DNA of 64,000 nt from Streptomyces aurantiacus (GCF_027107535.1 NZ_CP114283.1:2046001-2110000), one strand, 5' to 3'; counted from the stretch's first letter, positions 29,276 through 38,241 are shown. Numbers and translations: made by a program. The notes: generated by a model from the sequence alone, not told the origin.

Positions 29276-32200
29276 GTGTCAAAGCCGCCGTTCACGCACC
29301 TGCACGTCCACACCCAGTACTCGCTGCTGGACGGTGCCGCGCGGCTCAAGGACATGTTCAACGCGTGCAACGAGATGGGTATGTCCCATATCGCCATGTC
29401 CGACCACGGCAACCTCCATGGGGCGTACGACTTCTTCCACTCGGCCAAGAAGGCCGGCGTCACGCCGATCATCGGGATCGAGGCGTACGTCGCCCCCGAG
29501 TCGCGGCGCAACAAGCGCAAGATCAAGTGGGGCCAGCCGCACCAGAAGCGGGACGACGTCTCCGGCTCCGGCGGTTACACCCACAAGACGATCTGGGCGG
29601 CGAACAGCACGGGGCTGCACAACCTGTTCAAGCTCTCCTCGGACGCGTACGCGGAGGGCTGGCTGCAGAAGTGGCCCCGCATGGACAAGGAGACCATCTC
29701 CCAGTGGTCCGAGGGTCTGATCGCCTCCACGGGCTGCCCCTCCGGCGAGCTGCAGACCCGCCTGCGCCTCGGCCAGTTCGACGAGGCGGTGAAGGCGGCC
29801 TCGGAGTACCAGGACATCTTCGGCAAGGACCGGTACTTCCTGGAGCTGATGGACCACGGCATCGAGATCGAGAGCAGGGTCCGCGAGGACCTGCTGCGGG
29901 TCGGCAAGAAGCTGGGTATCCCCCCGCTGGTGACGAACGACTCCCACTACACGTACGCGCACGAGGCCACCGCGCACGACGCGCTGCTGTGCATCCAGAC
30001 CGGCAAGAACCTCTCCGACCCGGACCGCTTCCGCTTCGACGGGACCGGTTACTACCTGAAGTCGACGGACGAGATGTACGCCGTCGACTCCTCGGACGCC
30101 TGGCAGGAAGGGTGCGCGAACACCCTTCTGGTGGCCGAGCAGATCGACACGACGGGCATGTTCGAGGCGAAGAACCTCATGCCGAAGTTCGACATCCCCG
30201 ACGGCTTCACCGAGGTCACCTGGTTCCAGGAGGAGGTGCGCCGCGGCATGGAGCGCCGCTTCCCCGGCGGCGTCCCCGACGACCGCCAGAAGCAGGCCGA
30301 GTACGAGATGGACGTCATCATCCAGATGGGGTTCCCGGGGTACTTCCTCGTCGTCGCCGACTTCATCATGTGGGCCAAGAAGCAGGGCATCGCGGTCGGC
30401 CCCGGCCGTGGCTCCGCGGCCGGTTCGATCGTGTCGTACGCCATGGGCATCACCGACCTCGACCCCATCCCGCACGGTCTGATCTTCGAGCGGTTCCTCA
30501 ACCCCGAGCGCGTCTCCATGCCCGACGTCGACATCGACTTCGACGAGCGCAGGCGCGTCGAGGTGATCAGGTACGTGACGGAGAAGTACGGCGCCGACAA
30601 GGTCGCCATGATCGGCACGTACGGCAAGATCAAGGCGAAGAACGCCATCAAGGACTCCGCGCGCGTGCTGGGCTACCCGTACGCGATGGGCGACCGGCTC
30701 ACCAAGGCGATGCCCGCCGACGTCCTCGGCAAGGGCATCGACCTGAACGGCATCACCGACCCCTCGCACCCGCGCTACGGCGAGGCCGGTGAGATCCGGG
30801 GGATGTACGAGAACGAGCCGGACGTGAAAAAGGTCATCGACACCGCGAAGGGCGTCGAGGGCCTGGTCCGGCAGATGGGTGTGCACGCGGCCGGCGTGAT
30901 CATGTCCAGCGAGCCCATCGTCGACCACGCCCCGCTCTGGACGCGCCACACCGACGGCGTCACGATCACGCAGTGGGACTACCCGCAGTGCGAGTCGCTC
31001 GGCCTGCTGAAGATGGACTTCCTGGGCCTGCGCAACCTCACGATCATGGACGACGCCATCAAGATGGTGAAGGCCAACAAGGGCATCGACCTGGAGATGC
31101 TCGCCCTCCCGCTGGACGACCCCAAGACCTTCGAACTGCTCTGCCGCGGTGAGACCCTCGGAGTCTTCCAGTTCGACGGCGGTCCGATGCGCTCGCTGCT
31201 CCGCCAGATGCAGCCCGACAACTTCGAGGACATCTCCGCCGTCTCGGCCCTCTACCGGCCGGGCCCGATGGGCATGAACTCGCACATCAACTACGCGGAG
31301 CGCAAGAACAAGCGCCAGGAGATCACGCCGATCCACAAGGAGCTGGAGGAGCCGCTCGAAGAGGTTCTGGCGGTCACCTACGGTCTGATCGTCTACCAGG
31401 AGCAGGTCCAGAAGGCCGCCCAGATCATCGCCGGCTACTCGCTCGGCGAGGCCGACATCCTCCGCCGCGTGATGGGCAAGAAGAAGCCCGAGGAACTGGC
31501 GAAGAACTTCGTCCTCTACCAGGCGGGCGCCCGGAAGAACGGCTACAGCGACGAGGCGATCCAGGCCCTGTGGGACGTGCTGGTCCCCTTCGCCGGCTAC
31601 GCGTTCAACAAGGCCCACTCGGCCGCGTACGGACTGGTCTCCTACTGGACCGGCTACCTGAAGGCGAACTACCCGGCCGAGTACATGGCCGCGCTGCTCA
31701 CCTCGGTCAAGGACGACAAGGACAAGTCGGCGGTCTACCTCAACGAGTGCCGACGCATGAAGATCAAGGTCCTGCCGCCGAACGTCAACGAGTCGGAGCA
31801 GAACTTCGCCGCGCAGGGCGACGACGTGATCCTCTTCGGCCTCTCGGCGGTCCGCAACGTCGGTACGAACGTCGTCGAGTCGATCATCCGCAGCCGCAAG
31901 GCCAAGGGGAAGTACGCCTCGTTCCCCGACTACCTCGACAAGGTCGAGGCGGCCGCCTGCAACAAGCGCACCACGGAGTCGCTCATCAAGGCCGGTGCTT
32001 TCGACACCATGGGGCACACCCGCAAGGGCCTCACCGCGCACTTCGAGCCGATGATCGACAACGTGGTCGCGGTGAAGAGGAAAGAGGCCGAGGGGCAGTT
32101 CGACCTCTTCGGCGGCATGGGCGAGGCGGACAACACCGAGCCCGGCTTCGGACTCGACGTGGAGTTCACCACCGACGAGTGGGACAAGGCCTACCTGCTC

Positions 32201-32818
32201 GCCCAGGAGCGGGAGATGCTCGGTCTGTACGTCTCCGACCACCCGCTCTTCGGCCTGGAGCACGTGCTGTCCGACAAGGCCGACGCGGGCATCGCCCAGC
32301 TCACCGGCGGTGAGCACGGGGACGGCGCGGTCGTCACCATCGGCGGCATCATCTCCGGCCTCCAGCGCAAGATGACCAAACAGGGCAACGCCTGGGCCAT
32401 CGCCACCGTCGAGGACCTCGCCGGCTCCATCGAGTGCATGTTCTTCCCGGCGACCTACCAGCTGGTGTCCACCCAACTCGTCGAGGACGCCGTCGTGTTC
32501 GTCAAGGGACGCCTCGACAAGCGCGAGGACGTACCCCGCCTGGTCGCGATGGAGCTGCAGGTCCCGGACCTCTCGAACGCGGGCACCAACGCGCCCGTGA
32601 TCCTCACCATCCCGGCCCTGAAGGTCACCCCGCCCATGATCAGCAGGCTCGGCGAGATCCTCAGCCACCACAAGGGCGAGAGCGAGGTGCGGATCAGGCT
32701 CCAGGGCCCGAGCAGGACCACGGTGCTGCGGCTCGACCGGCACCGGGTGAAGCCGGACCCCGCGCTCTTCGGAGACCTGAAGGTGCTGCTCGGCCCGTCC
32801 TGCCTGGCCACCGGCTGA
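29276..32818 (+). CDS. dnaE: DnaE, DNA polymerase III alpha subunit
   Basis: 1180 aa from GTG 29276, with TTGGAGGCCGAAGCC upstream; the 60 codons of open frame before it are non-coding leader. Replicative polymerase. The N-terminal PHP domain starts HLHVHTQYSLLDG (His8, His10, His12), retaining metal ligands; in actinobacterial DnaE1 this domain is the proofreading exonuclease (established for mycobacteria). The catalytic palm motif PDVDIDFDE is near 416-424 with GPGRGSAAGS shortly before. Helix-hairpin-helix, clamp-binding and OB-fold regions follow (VTIGGIISGLQRKMTKQG). TAGACT at 29197-29202 may be a -10 box. Confidence 0.96.
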   Translation: MSKPPFTHLHVHTQYSLLDGAARLKDMFNACNEMGMSHIAMSDHGNLHGAYDFFHSAKKAGVTPIIGIEAYVAPESRRNKRKIKWGQPHQKRDDVSGSGGYTHKTIWAANSTGLHNLFKLSSDAYAEGWLQKWPRMDKETISQWSEGLIASTGCPSGELQTRLRLGQFDEAVKAASEYQDIFGKDRYFLELMDHGIEIESRVREDLLRVGKKLGIPPLVTNDSHYTYAHEATAHDALLCIQTGKNLSDPDRFRFDGTGYYLKSTDEMYAVDSSDAWQEGCANTLLVAEQIDTTGMFEAKNLMPKFDIPDGFTEVTWFQEEVRRGMERRFPGGVPDDRQKQAEYEMDVIIQMGFPGYFLVVADFIMWAKKQGIAVGPGRGSAAGSIVSYAMGITDLDPIPHGLIFERFLNPERVSMPDVDIDFDERRRVEVIRYVTEKYGADKVAMIGTYGKIKAKNAIKDSARVLGYPYAMGDRLTKAMPADVLGKGIDLNGITDPSHPRYGEAGEIRGMYENEPDVKKVIDTAKGVEGLVRQMGVHAAGVIMSSEPIVDHAPLWTRHTDGVTITQWDYPQCESLGLLKMDFLGLRNLTIMDDAIKMVKANKGIDLEMLALPLDDPKTFELLCRGETLGVFQFDGGPMRSLLRQMQPDNFEDISAVSALYRPGPMGMNSHINYAERKNKRQEITPIHKELEEPLEEVLAVTYGLIVYQEQVQKAAQIIAGYSLGEADILRRVMGKKKPEELAKNFVLYQAGARKNGYSDEAIQALWDVLVPFAGYAFNKAHSAAYGLVSYWTGYLKANYPAEYMAALLTSVKDDKDKSAVYLNECRRMKIKVLPPNVNESEQNFAAQGDDVILFGLSAVRNVGTNVVESIIRSRKAKGKYASFPDYLDKVEAAACNKRTTESLIKAGAFDTMGHTRKGLTAHFEPMIDNVVAVKRKEAEGQFDLFGGMGEADNTEPGFGLDVEFTTDEWDKAYLLAQEREMLGLYVSDHPLFGLEHVLSDKADAGIAQLTGGEHGDGAVVTIGGIISGLQRKMTKQGNAWAIATVEDLAGSIECMFFPATYQLVSTQLVEDAVVFVKGRLDKREDVPRLVAMELQVPDLSNAGTNAPVILTIPALKVTPPMISRLGEILSHHKGESEVRIRLQGPSRTTVLRLDRHRVKPDPALFGDLKVLLGPSCLATG

Positions 32819-32890
32819 CCGTTTCCTGATCCACGCGAGTCACTGGTTCCACGCGAGTCACCGGCCCGGCGCCGGTCCTCCGGAACCGCG

Positions 32891-32924
32891 CGAGGGGCGC
32901 ACCCGCTGCCGGGTGCGCCCCTCG
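32891..32924. terminator. Bidirectional terminator after dnaE
   Basis: A perfect 14-bp stem, 32891-32904 with 32911-32924, and a 6-base loop lie between dnaE (+) and the convergent small gene (-). Confidence 0.88.
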
Positions 32925-32960
32925 ACGTGTGCCAGGGCCGTAACGGCCCGTGCGCCTGCC

Positions 32961-33140
32961 TCAGTTGTGGCCGAAGCGCTTCTGGTGCTTACGGGCAACA
33001 TCGGCGGGGCTGCCCTGGGCCTGCGACATCGGCGACTGCTGCGCCTCCGCCGAGGACCGGTCGGCCTGCTCCTGCGCACGCTCGGCCTGCGAGGAGCGGT
33101 CCTGCTGGCCGCCCTGCTTGCGGTTCTTGTTCTTGGCCAT
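32961..33140 (-). CDS. 59-residue Gln/Ser-rich basic small protein
   Basis: ATG at 33140 after TAGGAGGCAGATCGTC (strong RBS), stop at 32961-32963; 59 aa. The sequence starts MAKNKNRKQGGQQDRSSQ, continues through AERAQEQADRSSAEAQQSPM and ends SPADVARKHQKRFGHN. No signal peptide or TM segment; highly hydrophilic, rich in Gln, Ser, Arg and Lys, probably disordered or helical. A strong RBS, a terminator just downstream and a divergent promoter region upstream support a real gene. I recall similar short proteins in Streptomyces annotations without a function. Confidence 0.78.
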   Translation of the reverse strand: MAKNKNRKQGGQQDRSSQAERAQEQADRSSAEAQQSPMSQAQGSPADVARKHQKRFGHN

Positions 33141-33364
33141 GACGATCTGCCTCCTACGGGGGATCTAGGGGCCAGGGCCGGGACCAGACTCACATAGGCT
33201 GAGAAGTCACGCATTTCGGAGAATTACCGTGCGTAATAAGGCCTGTCGGTGCGTACTCCTCCGATCCGCCACGCCGAAGATCGAGTTCCGGCCGTTAACC
33301 TCCGCGTGGTCGGGCAGACTCGAAGGAAGCCCGAAGCAAACCTCCCGGAAAGAGGGTGGATCGC

Positions 33365-34600
33365 GTGGACCGCTGCATTGTCCTGGTGGACGCCGGTTAT
33401 CTGCTCGGGGCCGCTGCCAGTCTCCTCGCCGGGGAACCCTCGCGATCCCGGATCACCGTTGACCACGCCGCCCTCATCCAAGGGCTGCGCGAGCGCGCCG
33501 AGTCCGAGACGGAACGGCCCCTGCTGCGCATCTACTGGTTCGACGGGGCCCCCGACCGCGTACCGCAGCCGGAGCACCGCAGGCTGCGGGTGATGCCCAG
33601 AGTCACGGTGCGTCTGGGCGCGCTGACCCGCAGCGACGGGCGCTGGGCGCAGAAGGGCGTGGACGCCGCCATGCACGCCGAGCTCACGGAACTGGCGCGC
33701 AACCGTGCCTGCTCCGACGTCGTGCTCGTCACCGGTGACGGGGATCTGCTGCCCGGCATGATGGCCGCCAAGGAACACGGGGTCGCCGTGCACCTGTGGG
33801 CCGTGCAGGCCGCGGACGGCGACTACAACCAGTCGGAGGACCTCGTCGCCGAGGCCGACGAGCGCCGCGTACTCGACCGGATCTGGATCACCAAGGCCGT
33901 ACGGGCCAAGGAACTCGGCGGGATCTGCGCGCCGACGCCCGTGCCGCGGCCCGAGATCGCCGCCATCCTCTCCGCGCCGCTGCCCGAGTCCGCGCCGAGC
34001 TCCACGGGTGAGCGGGCCGCCCGGGAGGCCGAGCACGCACAGGCCGACCCGGGTGAGAACGGCGCGGAGGTGCGGGTACCGGCCGCCAAGGGCGTGCCGA
34101 CGCCCAAGGATCTCGCCGCGCTGCGCGCGCCCGGCGCGCCCGGCGCCCCCGGCGCGCAGGCCCCCCAGCAGCCCGCGAGCGCCACGCTCCGCTGGTCCTC
34201 CGACAAGGGGTGGGTCGACCGGCCCGGCACCGCCGCCGAGTCCGCGGAGTCCGCGCTGCTGCCGACGCTCGCGCAGCTCACCTCGGCGGAGCAGCGGTGG
34301 GCCGACCGCGAGGAGGACATCACGACGGTGGGCGGTGACCCCTTCGAGGTCGGGCAGGTCTTCGCGCGGCGGTGGATGGAGCGGCTGTCGGACCAGGCGC
34401 AGTTGCCGAAGCTGTCCACGATGTATCCGCGGGTGCCGCACCGCATCGACGGTGAGCTGCTGCGGTATGCCGCGCGGTTCGGGCTGCTCGCCCACAAGGA
34501 CGACCAGATCGACGAACACGACCGGTATGCGATCCGGGCCGGGTTCTGGCGGGAGATCGACGTACGGACCGCTGCCGAGCACGCTCCCGCGGGGGAGTAG
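33365..34600 (+). CDS. NYN-domain (PIN-like) putative ribonuclease
   Basis: 411 aa from GTG 33365, 9 bases after AGAGG; a GTG at 33356 is the alternative. The N-terminal ~190 residues are a NYN domain (LabA/DUF88): CIVLVDAGYLLGAA with the first acidic residue, RIYWFDGAP, KGVDAAMHAEL, and the second metal site DVVLVTGDGDLLPGM. The middle (~200-310) is Pro/Ala-rich and probably disordered. The C-terminal ~100 residues are a helical domain (EVGQVFARRWMERLSD, RYAARFGLLAHKDDQIDEHD), perhaps RNA-binding. NYN proteins are RNA-processing nucleases; the target here is unknown. Divergent from the 59-aa gene. Confidence 0.85.
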   Translation: MDRCIVLVDAGYLLGAAASLLAGEPSRSRITVDHAALIQGLRERAESETERPLLRIYWFDGAPDRVPQPEHRRLRVMPRVTVRLGALTRSDGRWAQKGVDAAMHAELTELARNRACSDVVLVTGDGDLLPGMMAAKEHGVAVHLWAVQAADGDYNQSEDLVAEADERRVLDRIWITKAVRAKELGGICAPTPVPRPEIAAILSAPLPESAPSSTGERAAREAEHAQADPGENGAEVRVPAAKGVPTPKDLAALRAPGAPGAPGAQAPQQPASATLRWSSDKGWVDRPGTAAESAESALLPTLAQLTSAEQRWADREEDITTVGGDPFEVGQVFARRWMERLSDQAQLPKLSTMYPRVPHRIDGELLRYAARFGLLAHKDDQIDEHDRYAIRAGFWREIDVRTAAEHAPAGE

Positions 34601-34751
34601 AGGGCTGGCCGACGCCGACGGGTGTTGTGTGTGATCTGCGGGTGAGTGGGGGCTTGTCGCGCGGTTCCCCGCGCCCCCGATGTGGCCGATATCGGGCGTA
34701 TCCCCGCCCCGGGCGTCGCTGGGTGTCCGTGACCCCGTACTCTCAATTCTC

Positions 34752-35783
34752 GTGAGTACGCGCACCGCACAGGCAGTCCGGGACGGGCACGGTGGGGATG
34801 TCGTGTGCGCGGTGCGGGATCTTACGAAGACGTATCCGGCGGTGCGCGGACGGCGCGGAGCACCCGGAACACCCGAGGTGCGGGCCACCGACGGGGTACG
34901 GATCGACATCAGACGAGGCGAGATCTTCGGGCTGCTCGGGCCGAACGGCGCCGGCAAGACCACCCTCGTACGCCAGCTGACCGGGCTGATGCGCCCGGAC
35001 CGCGGCAGCGTCGAGATCCTCGGGCACGACGTCGTGCGCCACCCCGAGCGGGCGGCGCGCATCCTCGCCTACCTCGGGCAGGAGTCCACCGCGCTCGACG
35101 AGCTGACCGTGTCGCTCGCCGCGGAGACCACCGGACGGCTGCGCGGCCTGGACGTGCGCGCGGCCCGGGCCGAGCGTGACGCGGTCCTGGAGGAGCTGGG
35201 ACTCACCGCTCTGGCCTCGCGGCCCCTCAAGAAGCTCTCCGGCGGTCAACGGCGGCTCGCCTGCTTCGCCACCGCGCTCGTCGGCGCCCGGCCGTTCCTC
35301 GTCCTCGACGAGCCGACCACCGGCATGGACCCCGTCGCCCGCCGTGCCGTCTGGGGCGCCGTCGACCGGCGCCGGGCCGAGCACGCCACGACGGTCCTCC
35401 TGGTCACCCACAACGTCATCGAGGCGGAGACGGTCCTCGACCGCGTCGCCGTACTCGACAAGGGCCGCGTCATCGCCTGCGACACCCCCTCCGGGCTGAA
35501 GGAGCAGGTCGCCGGCGAGGTGCGCCTCGACCTCGTCTGGCGCGAGCGCGCGCCGCTCGACGTGCCGGAGGTCGCCGCCCTGCGCGACCGCGCCGTAGAG
35601 TCGGGCCGTCGCTGGTCGCTGCGGCTCGCCCCCGAGGAGGCCCGCGCGGCCGTGGCGGCGGTCACCGGGGGTGCGGCCTTCGCCGCCCTGGACGACTTCA
35701 CGCTCGCCACCCCGAGCCTGGAGGACGTGTATCTGGCACTGGGCGGCAGCACCGGCAACGTACGGGGGCTGGTCAAGGCATGA
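34752..35783 (+). CDS. ABC transporter ATP-binding protein
   Basis: 343 aa from GTG 34752. One ABC domain: Walker A GPNGAGKTT (63-71), signature LSGGQRR, Walker B FLVLDEPTTGMD, H-loop VTHN. An ~80-residue C-terminal extension after the ATPase domain is typical of the drug/daunorubicin (DrrA) exporter subfamily. Pairs with the permease gene 70 bases downstream. Substrate unknown. No Shine-Dalgarno; TACTCT lies 8 bases before the start codon. Confidence 0.92.
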   Translation: MSTRTAQAVRDGHGGDVVCAVRDLTKTYPAVRGRRGAPGTPEVRATDGVRIDIRRGEIFGLLGPNGAGKTTLVRQLTGLMRPDRGSVEILGHDVVRHPERAARILAYLGQESTALDELTVSLAAETTGRLRGLDVRAARAERDAVLEELGLTALASRPLKKLSGGQRRLACFATALVGARPFLVLDEPTTGMDPVARRAVWGAVDRRRAEHATTVLLVTHNVIEAETVLDRVAVLDKGRVIACDTPSGLKEQVAGEVRLDLVWRERAPLDVPEVAALRDRAVESGRRWSLRLAPEEARAAVAAVTGGAAFAALDDFTLATPSLEDVYLALGGSTGNVRGLVKA

Positions 35784-35853
35784 GCACGCGGGCCCCCGCA
35801 GCCGTACGGAACAGGTACAGGACGACAGCCGAAGCGAACAGGAGCCGCTCGAC

Positions 35854-36696
35854 GTGAGTGTCGTACCCGCCGAGGTCCTGCCCGGCGCAGCCCGCGCGGA
35901 CGTGAACCGGGGCGTGGACACCGAGGACGGTGCCCGTGCCGTGGCCGCGCTCGGGCCGCGTGCGCGGCTGTGGCCGGCGCTGGCCGCCGTCTACCGGGCA
36001 CAGCTCTCCCGGGCCCGGGTGGCGCGGATCCCCCTGCTGTTCGTGGCGACGTTCCAGTCCGTCGGGATCATGGTCCTGATGCGGGGGGTCGTGGACGGTG
36101 GCGACGAGGCGAGGGCGGTGGTCGCCGGTTCGTCGGTCCTCGTGGTCGCCTTCGTCGCGCTCAACCTGCTCGCCCAGTACTTCGGTCAGCTGCGCGCCAG
36201 CGGCGGCCTCGACCACTACGCGACGCTGCCCGTGCCGCCCGCCGCCGTCGTGCTGGGCGCGGCCGCGGCGTACGCCTCCTTCACCGTGCCCGGCACGCTC
36301 GTGACCGCCGTCGTGGGCAGTGTGCTCTTCCAGCTGCCGATGACGCACCTGTGGATCCTCATCGCCGTCATCCCGCTCGCGGGCGCGGCCCTCGCCGGGC
36401 TCGGAGCGGCGCTCGGACTCCTTGCGCCGCGTCCCGAACTGGCCACGCTGCTCGGCCAGTTGGGTATGTCGGCCGCGCTGCTGCTCGGTGTGCTGCCGCC
36501 GGACCGGCTGCCCACGGTCGTCCAGTACGCGCGTGACCTGCTGCCCTCCACCTACGGCGTCGAGGCCCTCGGGCTGACCTTCGGGCCGGACCCGGACTGG
36601 GGCGTCGTCCTGCTCGACCTCGCCGTGTGCGCGGGCGTCGGTGTCGCCTCGCTGGCCGTCGCGACCTGGGCCTACCGCCGGGCGGCCGTCCGGTGA
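35854..36696 (+). CDS. ABC-2-type transporter permease
   Basis: 280 aa from GTG 35854 (CAGGAGCCGCTCGAC upstream). A ~45-residue N-terminal cytoplasmic segment, then six TM helices (about 50-275): IPLLFVATFQSVGIMVLM, VVAGSSVLVVAFVALNLLA, AAVVLGAAAAYASFTVPG and so on. The motif YARDLLPSTYGVEAL precedes the last pair of helices, as in ABC-2 exporters. Together with the ATPase it forms a half-size exporter; cargo unknown. Confidence 0.9.
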   Translation: MSVVPAEVLPGAARADVNRGVDTEDGARAVAALGPRARLWPALAAVYRAQLSRARVARIPLLFVATFQSVGIMVLMRGVVDGGDEARAVVAGSSVLVVAFVALNLLAQYFGQLRASGGLDHYATLPVPPAAVVLGAAAAYASFTVPGTLVTAVVGSVLFQLPMTHLWILIAVIPLAGAALAGLGAALGLLAPRPELATLLGQLGMSAALLLGVLPPDRLPTVVQYARDLLPSTYGVEALGLTFGPDPDWGVVLLDLAVCAGVGVASLAVATWAYRRAAVR

Positions 36697-36718
36697 CGCG
36701 GCCCGGGGGTGGGCCTGG

Positions 36719-36724
36719 CACGAT
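36719..36724 (+). promoter_or_regulatory. Candidate -10 box for a leaderless DUF2567 mRNA
   Basis: CACGAT lies 6 bases before the GTG at 36731 with no RBS between. Confidence 0.35.
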
Positions 36725-36730
36725 GTCAGT

Positions 36731-37366
36731 GTGACCGCACCGCTGACTCCGCCTCCGCAGCCGAACGACCAGCCTCCGCACCACACCTGGCAGGCGCCGC
36801 CCCCCGGGTACGGGCTCGGTCAGGAGGAGGACGGTCCCGGGCTGAGGACGGAACTGCGCGAGGCTGCGATCGTCACGGTCGCGATGGCGCTCGGCGGGGT
36901 GCTGCTCGGTGTCCTGTGGTGGTGGCTGGCGCCGCACGTCCCGCTCGTCTCGGACAGCACGGCGGTCTATCTCAAGGACACCGAGGGCGAGCAGGCGGTC
37001 GGCGTCGACGGCATGTTCACCCTGCTGGCACTCGGCTTCGGCCTGGTCAGCGCGCTCGCCGTGTTCCTCGTACGGCGTCGGGGCGGCATCCCGCTCGTCC
37101 TCGCGCTCACCGTCGGCGGCATCCTCGGCTCGCTGCTCGCCTGGCGCCTCGGCATCTGGCTCGGCCCCACCCAGGACGTGATCGGGCACGCCAAGGAGGT
37201 CGGCAAGGGAGTCGTCTTCGACGCCCCGCTGGAGCTCGGTGCCAAGGGCGCCCTGCTCGCCTGGTCCCTCTCGGCCCTGCTGATCCACCTCGGCCTGACG
37301 GCTCTGTTCGCCCCGCGGGACCCGGAACCCGACCAGTACCCCTACCCGCCGGGCCCTCCTGCCTGA
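36731..37366 (+). CDS. DUF2567 membrane protein
   Basis: 211 aa from GTG 36731. A Pro-rich N-terminus (about 1-40) is followed by four TM segments: VTVAMALGGVLLGVLWWWLA, MFTLLALGFGLVSALAVFLV, IPLVLALTVGGILGSLLAW and ALLAWSLSALLIHLGLTALF. The loop after the first TM (DSTAVYLKDTEGEQAVGVDG) is characteristic of DUF2567, an actinobacterial family without known function. Downstream of the ABC permease by 34 bases, but with its own -10-like box. Confidence 0.83.
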   Translation: MTAPLTPPPQPNDQPPHHTWQAPPPGYGLGQEEDGPGLRTELREAAIVTVAMALGGVLLGVLWWWLAPHVPLVSDSTAVYLKDTEGEQAVGVDGMFTLLALGFGLVSALAVFLVRRRGGIPLVLALTVGGILGSLLAWRLGIWLGPTQDVIGHAKEVGKGVVFDAPLELGAKGALLAWSLSALLIHLGLTALFAPRDPEPDQYPYPPGPPA

Positions 37367-37511
37367 CGACGCGACCCGGGGCGGCGGGCGTGCCCGTCCG
37401 GGCGCGCGGCCCTGGTTCAAGGGTGGGGGCCCCGCCGCGTGTGCGCGACGAGGCCCCACGGAAGCTCATGTGCCCTCGACCACCGGCGGGGCGGCTACCA
37501 GCGTCTGCGGC

Positions 37512-37586
37512 CTACGAGGGCCTGCGTCCGTGGTTCGCCCGTCCCTTTCTGACCCGCCACTTCCGCTTGCGCGTCTTCTTCGACAT
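37512..37586 (-). CDS. Ribosomal protein bL37-like, 24 residues
   Basis: ATG at 37586, TAG at 37512-37514, 24 aa. It starts MSKKTRKRK and ends ANHGRRPS, with 13 Arg/Lys residues. The length and the ANHGRRP ending match the actinobacterial 50S protein bL37 described from mycobacterial ribosomes, which ends ANHGKRPNA as I remember it. GAGG lies just upstream of the start, and a 6-bp hairpin (CTCGGT 37590-37595, ACCGAG 37601-37606) overlaps the RBS, a possible control point. The gene follows ybaK on the same strand, 41 bases after its stop. Too short for most gene finders. Confidence 0.72.
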   Translation of the reverse strand: MSKKTRKRKWRVRKGRANHGRRPS

Positions 37587-37627
37587 GTCCTCGGTACTTA
37601 ACCGAGAACCCGGCCCCCGTCGAGGGG

Positions 37628-38134
37628 TCACGCACGCCCGACAGGTGCCAGTACCGCGTCCGTGAGCTTCACGAGGTCGTCCGGAGCCAGCTCGACCTCC
37701 AGCCCCCGCCGCCCCGCCGACACGCAGATCGTGGCGTGCCCGCCCGCGGACGCGTCCAGCACGGTGCGGAGCCTCCTGCGCTGCCCGAGCGGCGAGATTC
37801 CCCCGCGGACGTACCCCGTGGTGCGCTCCGCGGCGGCCGGATCGGCCATCGCGGCCCGTTTGCCGCCGACCGCCGCCGCCAGCGCCTTCAGGTCGAGGGA
37901 GCCCGCCACGGGCACCACGGCGACCGTCAGTTCTCCGTCGACGTCCGCGACCAGCGTCTTGAAGACCCGGTCCGGCGAGACGCCCATCGCCTCGGCGGCC
38001 TCCTCGCCGTACGAGGGATGCGCCGGATCGTGTGCGTAGGCGTGGACCGTGAACCCGACCCCTGCCGCGGTGAGTGCCACGGTCGCCGGTGTCCCGCCGG
38101 TCTGCTGCTGCTGCTTCTTCGACTTCTTCGCCAA
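37628..38134 (-). CDS. ybaK: YbaK/ProX-type aminoacyl-tRNA deacylase
   Basis: 168 aa, ATG start. Trans-editing enzyme that hydrolyses mischarged Cys-tRNA-Pro (YbaK subtype). A Lys/Gln-rich N-terminal stretch precedes the domain; family motifs are VFKTLVADVDGELTVAVVP, GKRAAMADPAAAERTTGY and GYVRGGISPLGQRRRL, with the conserved GGISPLG. C-terminal SAGRRGLEVELAPDDL is normal. Together with the downstream bL37-type gene this is a small translation-related pair. Confidence 0.92.
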   Translation of the reverse strand: MAKKSKKQQQQTGGTPATVALTAAGVGFTVHAYAHDPAHPSYGEEAAEAMGVSPDRVFKTLVADVDGELTVAVVPVAGSLDLKALAAAVGGKRAAMADPAAAERTTGYVRGGISPLGQRRRLRTVLDASAGGHATICVSAGRRGLEVELAPDDLVKLTDAVLAPVGRA

Positions 38135-38208
38135 GAGATCCTTCTTCGCCGCCGGGAGACCCGCATCCGCGCCGGTCCGGTGCCTGCGCCGGTCCAGTGC
38201 CCGCTCAG

Positions 38209-38232
38209 TGCCTGCGCGGGTCCGCGCAGGCA
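38209..38232 (-). terminator. Terminator of the LON-domain gene
   Basis: A perfect 11-bp stem, 38209-38219 with 38222-38232, with a tight loop, begins 10 bases past the stop of the minus-strand gene. Confidence 0.85.
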
Positions 38233-38241
38233 GGGCTCACG

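Noticed and set aside
29279..32743. 1154-codon minus-strand open frame opposite dnaE
   Set aside because: Pure shadow of dnaE, with Val/Leu/Asp/Arg-biased composition and no domain features.
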